Positions 60,458 to 64,000 of a stretch of DNA of 64,000 nucleotides are shown here, piece after piece. The notes below the pieces were generated by a model, which saw only the letters and a list, made by a program, of their open reading frames with translations, was not told the DNA's origin and did no database searches. The position numbers and the translations under genes were made by a program. Origin of the DNA: Anaerocolumna jejuensis DSM 15929 (GTDB lineage: Bacteria; Bacillota; Clostridia; Lachnospirales; Lachnospiraceae); assembly GCF_900142215.1 (NCBI RefSeq), contig NZ_FRAC01000023.1, forward strand, positions 62,001 through 126,000, given 5' to 3'. Numbering within the stretch: position 1 is the first letter of the stretch; each line of letters begins with the position of its first letter.

Positions 60458-60597
60458 GTTTGAAAATTAAAAAGCAATTTTCAAACGCGTTGGGAAGGTA
60501 TGACTGTTAGTTTGAAAATAAAAAACAATTTTCAAACGCAAGATTGAGCCTGCGAAATCCTCGGCCCAATCTTGCGGCGGGCTGGGAAGGTATGGGG
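60458..60597 (+). repeat. Palindromic repeat copy between the LysM and DUF5711 genes
   Basis: A GTTTGAAAATT...AATTTTCAAAC hairpin (60458-60486), a short GCGTTGGGAAGGTATG spacer, a second such hairpin (60510-60537), then CGCAAGATTGAGCC paired with GGCCCAATCTTGCG around the loop TGCGAAATCCTC, and a GGGCTGGGAAGGTATGGGG tail. GTTTGA replaces the GTGTGA of the copies at 1801, with the matching change in the other arm. Confidence 0.85.
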
Positions 60598-60705
60598 TGT
60601 TATTCTATTTCCATTTTTCATAGAAAAAAAAGATGTTATTATTGCGGAAATAAGTTATAATAATACAAACAAAGGAAAAATAGCAATGTAGAAAGGTAAG
60701 CAGTT

Positions 60706-61878
60706 ATGGCAGTAATATTGGAAAAACCGGAACTTAGGATTTACGAAATCAGAAAACGCCAGCATCATAAGATGGTCGTTATTTTACTGCTGCTTTCTCT
60801 GATAGTTGCGGCTGTATTAATTGGTGGGATATACTATACGATAAATAATAAAAAATATACAAGTTATGAGGTGCTTCATTCATACCAGAAAAAAGACACA
60901 GGGTCGGCAAGGTATTATGCCTATGGCAGCGGATATATCCGTATGAGCAGAGATGGAATAATGGCAGTTGACAAGAGCGGGAATCAAATCTGGAATGACA
61001 CCTATCAGATGAAGGATCCACAGATGGACATTAAGGGAGACTATGTCTGTGTCAGTGACAGGGGCAGTAAGCTCTTACAGATATATGGACCCAAGGGAGA
61101 GGAATCTTCCGTTCAGACAGATTACCCAATAATTAAAAGTGTCATAGCTTCCCAGGGTGTTACGGCCGTATTACTCAGCGGCGAAGGAGAAGATTATATT
61201 CGGTATTATTCGAAAGAAGGCAAGCGCATAATAAACAGAAGAACGGTAGAAAAGGATGATGGTTTTCCGCTAGATATAAGTATATCAGCAGATGGAACTA
61301 AACTAGTAACAAGTTATGTGAATTTTATTAAAGGGGAGATGTCTGATAAAATCACCTTTCTTAATTTTAATAATTTAGGAAAAAACTATATTGATAATAT
61401 TGTAGGAGCCTCTAATTTTGGACAAACCCTGGTCCCGGATGTGGAATTTATAAACAATAACACAGTCTGTGCTTTTGGAGATGATAAATTCAGAGTATAT
61501 TCCATTGATAAAACTCCGGAGCTTCTTTTTAAGAATGCCCTGAAAAGTCAGATAAAGAATGTTTTCTACAATGAGAATTACATAGGCTTTGTATTAAGAG
61601 ATAATGAGAGCAGCACCGATAATCAGATTGTAATATATAATTTAAAAGGAAAAGTTATATTTGACAAAAAGACGGATTTTGACTATAGCAGCATCTCATT
61701 AAACGGTGAAGAACTTCTTTTAACCTCAAGCCGTGACTGGCTGATATATAAATTAAATGGAAAAGTTAGAATGAGCTGCCATTTTGATAATGAGATAGCA
61801 AATATATTGCCTGCCCCTGGAAGAAACAGATTCATAATGATTAATGATCAAACCATTGATGAGGTGAAACTAAAATGA
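60706..61878 (+). CDS. DUF5711 membrane-anchored beta-propeller protein
   Basis: Protein of 390 residues. A short cytoplasmic start, one membrane helix (about 23-46, MVVILLLLSLIVAAVLIGGI), and an outer domain of repeated strands (RDGIMAVDKSGNQIWN, MDIKGDYVCVSDRGSKLLQIYG, ISISADGTKLVTSYVN and so on) that fit a WD40-like or PQQ-like beta-propeller; the DUF5711 family matches this layout. Function unknown. AGAAAGGTAAG lies before the ATG. The cvpA gene overlaps its stop by 4 bases, so the two are coupled. Confidence 0.78.
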   Translation: MAVILEKPELRIYEIRKRQHHKMVVILLLLSLIVAAVLIGGIYYTINNKKYTSYEVLHSYQKKDTGSARYYAYGSGYIRMSRDGIMAVDKSGNQIWNDTYQMKDPQMDIKGDYVCVSDRGSKLLQIYGPKGEESSVQTDYPIIKSVIASQGVTAVLLSGEGEDYIRYYSKEGKRIINRRTVEKDDGFPLDISISADGTKLVTSYVNFIKGEMSDKITFLNFNNLGKNYIDNIVGASNFGQTLVPDVEFINNNTVCAFGDDKFRVYSIDKTPELLFKNALKSQIKNVFYNENYIGFVLRDNESSTDNQIVIYNLKGKVIFDKKTDFDYSSISLNGEELLLTSSRDWLIYKLNGKVRMSCHFDNEIANILPAPGRNRFIMINDQTIDEVKLK

Positions 61879-62600
61879 CAGCATTTGCTTCGGGAGAGCC
61901 TGTAAACTGGCTGTTAATAGCAGTAGTGGCTATATTAATAGGGTTTACCATAAATGGAAGGAGAATAGGGTTTATCCGTACAGTATTTACCCTCTTCTCA
62001 ACAATTATTGCCATTATGCTTACGGTATGGGTAAGCCCGATTATAAACAAACAAGTACAGCAAAATGAAAAATTCATGGACTACACCACCAAGAAAATAT
62101 CTAAAATAATAGATTTTAAGGATAGCGGAAATAAGGTTACGGACGAAGTTAGTTTTATTAATAAGCTTCCCATGCCGAAAGCCATGAAAGAGTCTTTGGT
62201 AGAGAATAATAACAAAGAAGTATACAAAACAATGGCTGTAAAGAGTTTTAAAGAATATGTCAGTGAATCTATCAGCAGAATGATAATAAATTCTGGGGTA
62301 TTTATCATAGTATTTATTATCATCAGCATTGCACTTGGTGTAATCTGTTTCGCGCTGGACATCATCAGCAAGCTTCCTGTTATAAACGGTCTTAACAAAA
62401 CAGCAGGGCTGCTGACGGGACTCATACAGGGAATTGTGGTTGTCTGGATAGGCTTTCTTATCCTAACAGCATTTGCAGGAACTAAAGTCGGACAGGATAT
62501 GTTTGAATTGATAAACAGCAATACCTTTTTAAGTGTATTGTACAATAACAATATGCTCCTTAAATTCGTCACAAACCTGGGCCAGATTCTGCTGGCATAA
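61875..62600 (+). CDS. CvpA family membrane protein
   Basis: Integral membrane protein of 241 residues with four hydrophobic segments. The opening NWLLIAVVAILIGFTINGRRIGFIRTVFTLFSTIIAIMLT and the final GLNKTAGLLTGLIQGIVVVWIGFLILTA match CvpA, first described as needed for colicin V export. A central polar loop of about 90 residues is longer than usual and lies outside. Start ATG overlaps the DUF5711 stop. The pair may act together at the envelope, but the role is not known. Confidence 0.85.
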   Translation: MTAFASGEPVNWLLIAVVAILIGFTINGRRIGFIRTVFTLFSTIIAIMLTVWVSPIINKQVQQNEKFMDYTTKKISKIIDFKDSGNKVTDEVSFINKLPMPKAMKESLVENNNKEVYKTMAVKSFKEYVSESISRMIINSGVFIIVFIIISIALGVICFALDIISKLPVINGLNKTAGLLTGLIQGIVVVWIGFLILTAFAGTKVGQDMFELINSNTFLSVLYNNNMLLKFVTNLGQILLA

Positions 62601-62843
62601 GTATGGCAGCTGTAGCTGTGAAATAAGTTGCATTAAGATTTTTAACTTCTTAATTCAACTTATATGGAATGTATAAAAAAAGCAAGAAATTGTTCAGCAT
62701 CATAGGAGAAATAAAGCACAGGATAGTTTATACTTTATATCATAATATCATAAAATTTATAAAATAAAACAAAAGATAATAAACCTTGCAAATAGCAAAA
62801 AATAAAAGGATAACAGGTTTATAGAGAAAGGATGCTGCAAAAG

Positions 62844-63806
62844 ATGCATGAAGTACTAGAACAAATCCAAAAGCTTGGAATTGTACCGGTAGTAAAGATA
62901 GACAAATTAGAAGACGCCAAACCATTAGCACAGGCATTAATCGAAGGAGGACTTCCCTGTGCGGAGGTTACTTTTCGTACGAATGCGGCAGAGGAGGCCA
63001 TACGTATTATAGCCTCTGAATTTCCTGATATGTTAATCGGAGCAGGTACTGTACTAACCACCGGGCAGGTTGACAGGGCAGTAAATGCCGGGGCCAGATT
63101 TATCGTAAGTCCCGGGCTTAACCCAAAGGTAGTAAAATATTGTATGGAGAAAGGAATCCCGGTGACTCCCGGCTGTTCCAATCCCAGTGATATTGAACAG
63201 GCGATTGAATTAGGCCTGGAAGTGGTAAAATTCTTTCCCGCGGAAGCAGCCGGCGGGCTAAATATGATAAAAGCCATGTCAGCACCCTATGTGAGTATGA
63301 AGTTCATGCCCACCGGAGGCATAACTGAAAAGAATATCCTGTCCTATTTGGATTTCCCCAAAGTCATTGCCTGCGGAGGCAGTTGGATGGTAAATGAGAC
63401 CCTGTTAAACAACGGTGAATTTGATAAAATAAAAGCACTTACCAAGGATGCTGTAATGAAAATGTTAGGCTTTGAACTACGGCATATTGGAATAAATGCA
63501 AAAAATGAAACAGAAGCAGATGGCATAGCATCCACCTTTGAAAACCTTTTCGGCTTTGCAAAAAACACAGGTAATGCCTCAATCTTTGCAGGCCTTGGTA
63601 TCGAAGTCATGAAAGTACCTTACCTTGGTAATCATGGTCATATAGCAATAGCGGCCAACTATCTTGAAAGAGCGGTATACCATCTTGAAAGCCGCGGATT
63701 TCACTTTGACGAAGCAACCTCCAAGTATGATAAAGGGAATAAAAGAACTGCTGTATATTTGAAGGAAGAAATAGGGGGATATGCGGTACATCTAATTCAA
63801 AAATAG
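62844..63806 (+). CDS. KDPG/KHG aldolase fused to a VOC-like domain
   Basis: Residues 1-205 form a KDPG/KHG aldolase that splits 2-keto-3-deoxy-6-phosphogluconate and related acids in sugar acid breakdown. The Schiff-base lysine is K129 in VVKFFPAEAAGG, and LIGAGTVLTTGQVDRA, SPGLNPKVVKYC and PTGGI mark the barrel. Residues 215-320 look like a VOC/glyoxalase-type domain (ELRHIGINAKNETEADGIAS, then NHGHIAIAANYLERAVYHLESRGFHF), with no clear metal site. Fusions of this kind occur in Clostridia; the role of the tail is not known. The ATG at 62844 gives better spacing from AAAGGA than the one at 62832. Confidence 0.9.
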   Translation: MHEVLEQIQKLGIVPVVKIDKLEDAKPLAQALIEGGLPCAEVTFRTNAAEEAIRIIASEFPDMLIGAGTVLTTGQVDRAVNAGARFIVSPGLNPKVVKYCMEKGIPVTPGCSNPSDIEQAIELGLEVVKFFPAEAAGGLNMIKAMSAPYVSMKFMPTGGITEKNILSYLDFPKVIACGGSWMVNETLLNNGEFDKIKALTKDAVMKMLGFELRHIGINAKNETEADGIASTFENLFGFAKNTGNASIFAGLGIEVMKVPYLGNHGHIAIAANYLERAVYHLESRGFHFDEATSKYDKGNKRTAVYLKEEIGGYAVHLIQK

Positions 63807-63834
63807 TATAAAACATACCATTTGTTAAAATACA

Positions 63835-63876
63835 AAGCTGTTAGGGGAATAAGATAAAAACCTGACAGCTTTTTTG
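63835..63876 (+). terminator. Terminator after the aldolase gene
   Basis: AAGCTGTTAGG (63835-63845) pairs with CCTGACAGCTT (63861-63871) with one mismatch, followed by a T run. Confidence 0.85.
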
Positions 63877-64000
63877 GTTCGTAGGATTTGCAAAAGAGAA
63901 ATGAAGATAATATCTTATATCAAATGCTTCTCTTTCCCATATTGAATATTACCTGCTAAAAATACCAAGATAACATTTCTTTCAGAGGCTTATCATTTCC
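63877..64000. other. Window end, no gene seen
   Basis: The last bases are AT-rich with no gene that I can support. Confidence 0.4.

Overview
The window looks like a low-GC, spore-forming, Gram-positive anaerobe of the Lachnospiraceae/Clostridia type. Supporting signs are strong AGGAGG-like ribosome binding sites before most genes, a yyaC-type spore protease, a NiaR 3H repressor, a split KDPG aldolase/VOC fusion, several secreted DUF families usually met in Lachnospiraceae, and a Flp (Tad) pilus locus of the Firmicutes kind. This is inferred from gene families, not from a marker gene. I saw no rRNA, tRNA, CRISPR array, intact insertion sequence or prophage.

Layout. 0-8.7 kb holds the 3' part of a Tad/Flp pilus locus: the last codons of a probable TadB, a TadC-like protein with an Ig-like insert, an Flp pilin, a large DUF5702 protein, two TadE-like pseudopilins, a prepilin peptidase and a DUF6382-FHA protein. 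8.8-18.5 kb holds housekeeping genes: glycerol kinase, rhomboid protease, flavodoxin-SCP2 protein, a soluble histidine kinase, HIT protein, murG with a TSCPD protein, mtnN and a coiled-coil membrane protein. 19.2-23.7 kb is a two-gene secreted module (SLH-like plus DUF5704). 23.9-30.9 kb is pgi, an M15 peptidase pair, niaR and the dnaX-ybaB-recR replication/repair cluster. 30.9-35.7 kb has AT-rich secreted proteins, a double-HD/HD-GYP protein and a small membrane protein. 36.2-38.8 kb is accessory: an AraC regulator and a PNPOx-like protein between inverted repeats, then a CAT-like acetyltransferase. 39-42.6 kb is a carbohydrate operon (GH42, GH43-like, rhamnose mutarotase). 42.7-52.8 kb has two ABC transporter modules, one with a TetR regulator and one with a two-component system, then a PdaA-like deacetylase and a YcxB-like membrane protein. 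53.4-63.8 kb has a chemotaxis receptor, a coiled-coil protein, a small secreted protein, yyaC, a LysM protein with a probable degenerate JAB domain, a DUF5711-CvpA pair and an Eda-VOC fusion.

Working together: in the pilus locus the peptidase has three clear substrates nearby (Flp and both TadE proteins carry G followed by E at +5), TadB/TadC would form the membrane platform, and the FHA protein is a possible phospho-dependent controller. The 39-42.6 kb operon fits uptake-side breakdown of galactose- and rhamnose-containing plant polysaccharide. The 45-50 kb module fits a sensed and regulated export or envelope-stress system.

The most unusual structural feature is a family of interspersed palindromic repeats (about 1801-2030, 4464-4555, 10320-10432 and 60458-60597). 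Each has a TGAAAATT hairpin, a second GATTGAGCC hairpin with a conserved loop, and a GCGTTGGGAAGGCATGG-like tail; one locus has 93-bp tandem units. A second, shorter repeat is shared by 4560-4630 and 58035-58106. No single spectacular new system is evident; the best leads are the repeat family, the variant pilus locus, the inverted-repeat-flanked cassette at 36.2-38.1 kb and the JAB-like/LysM membrane protein.
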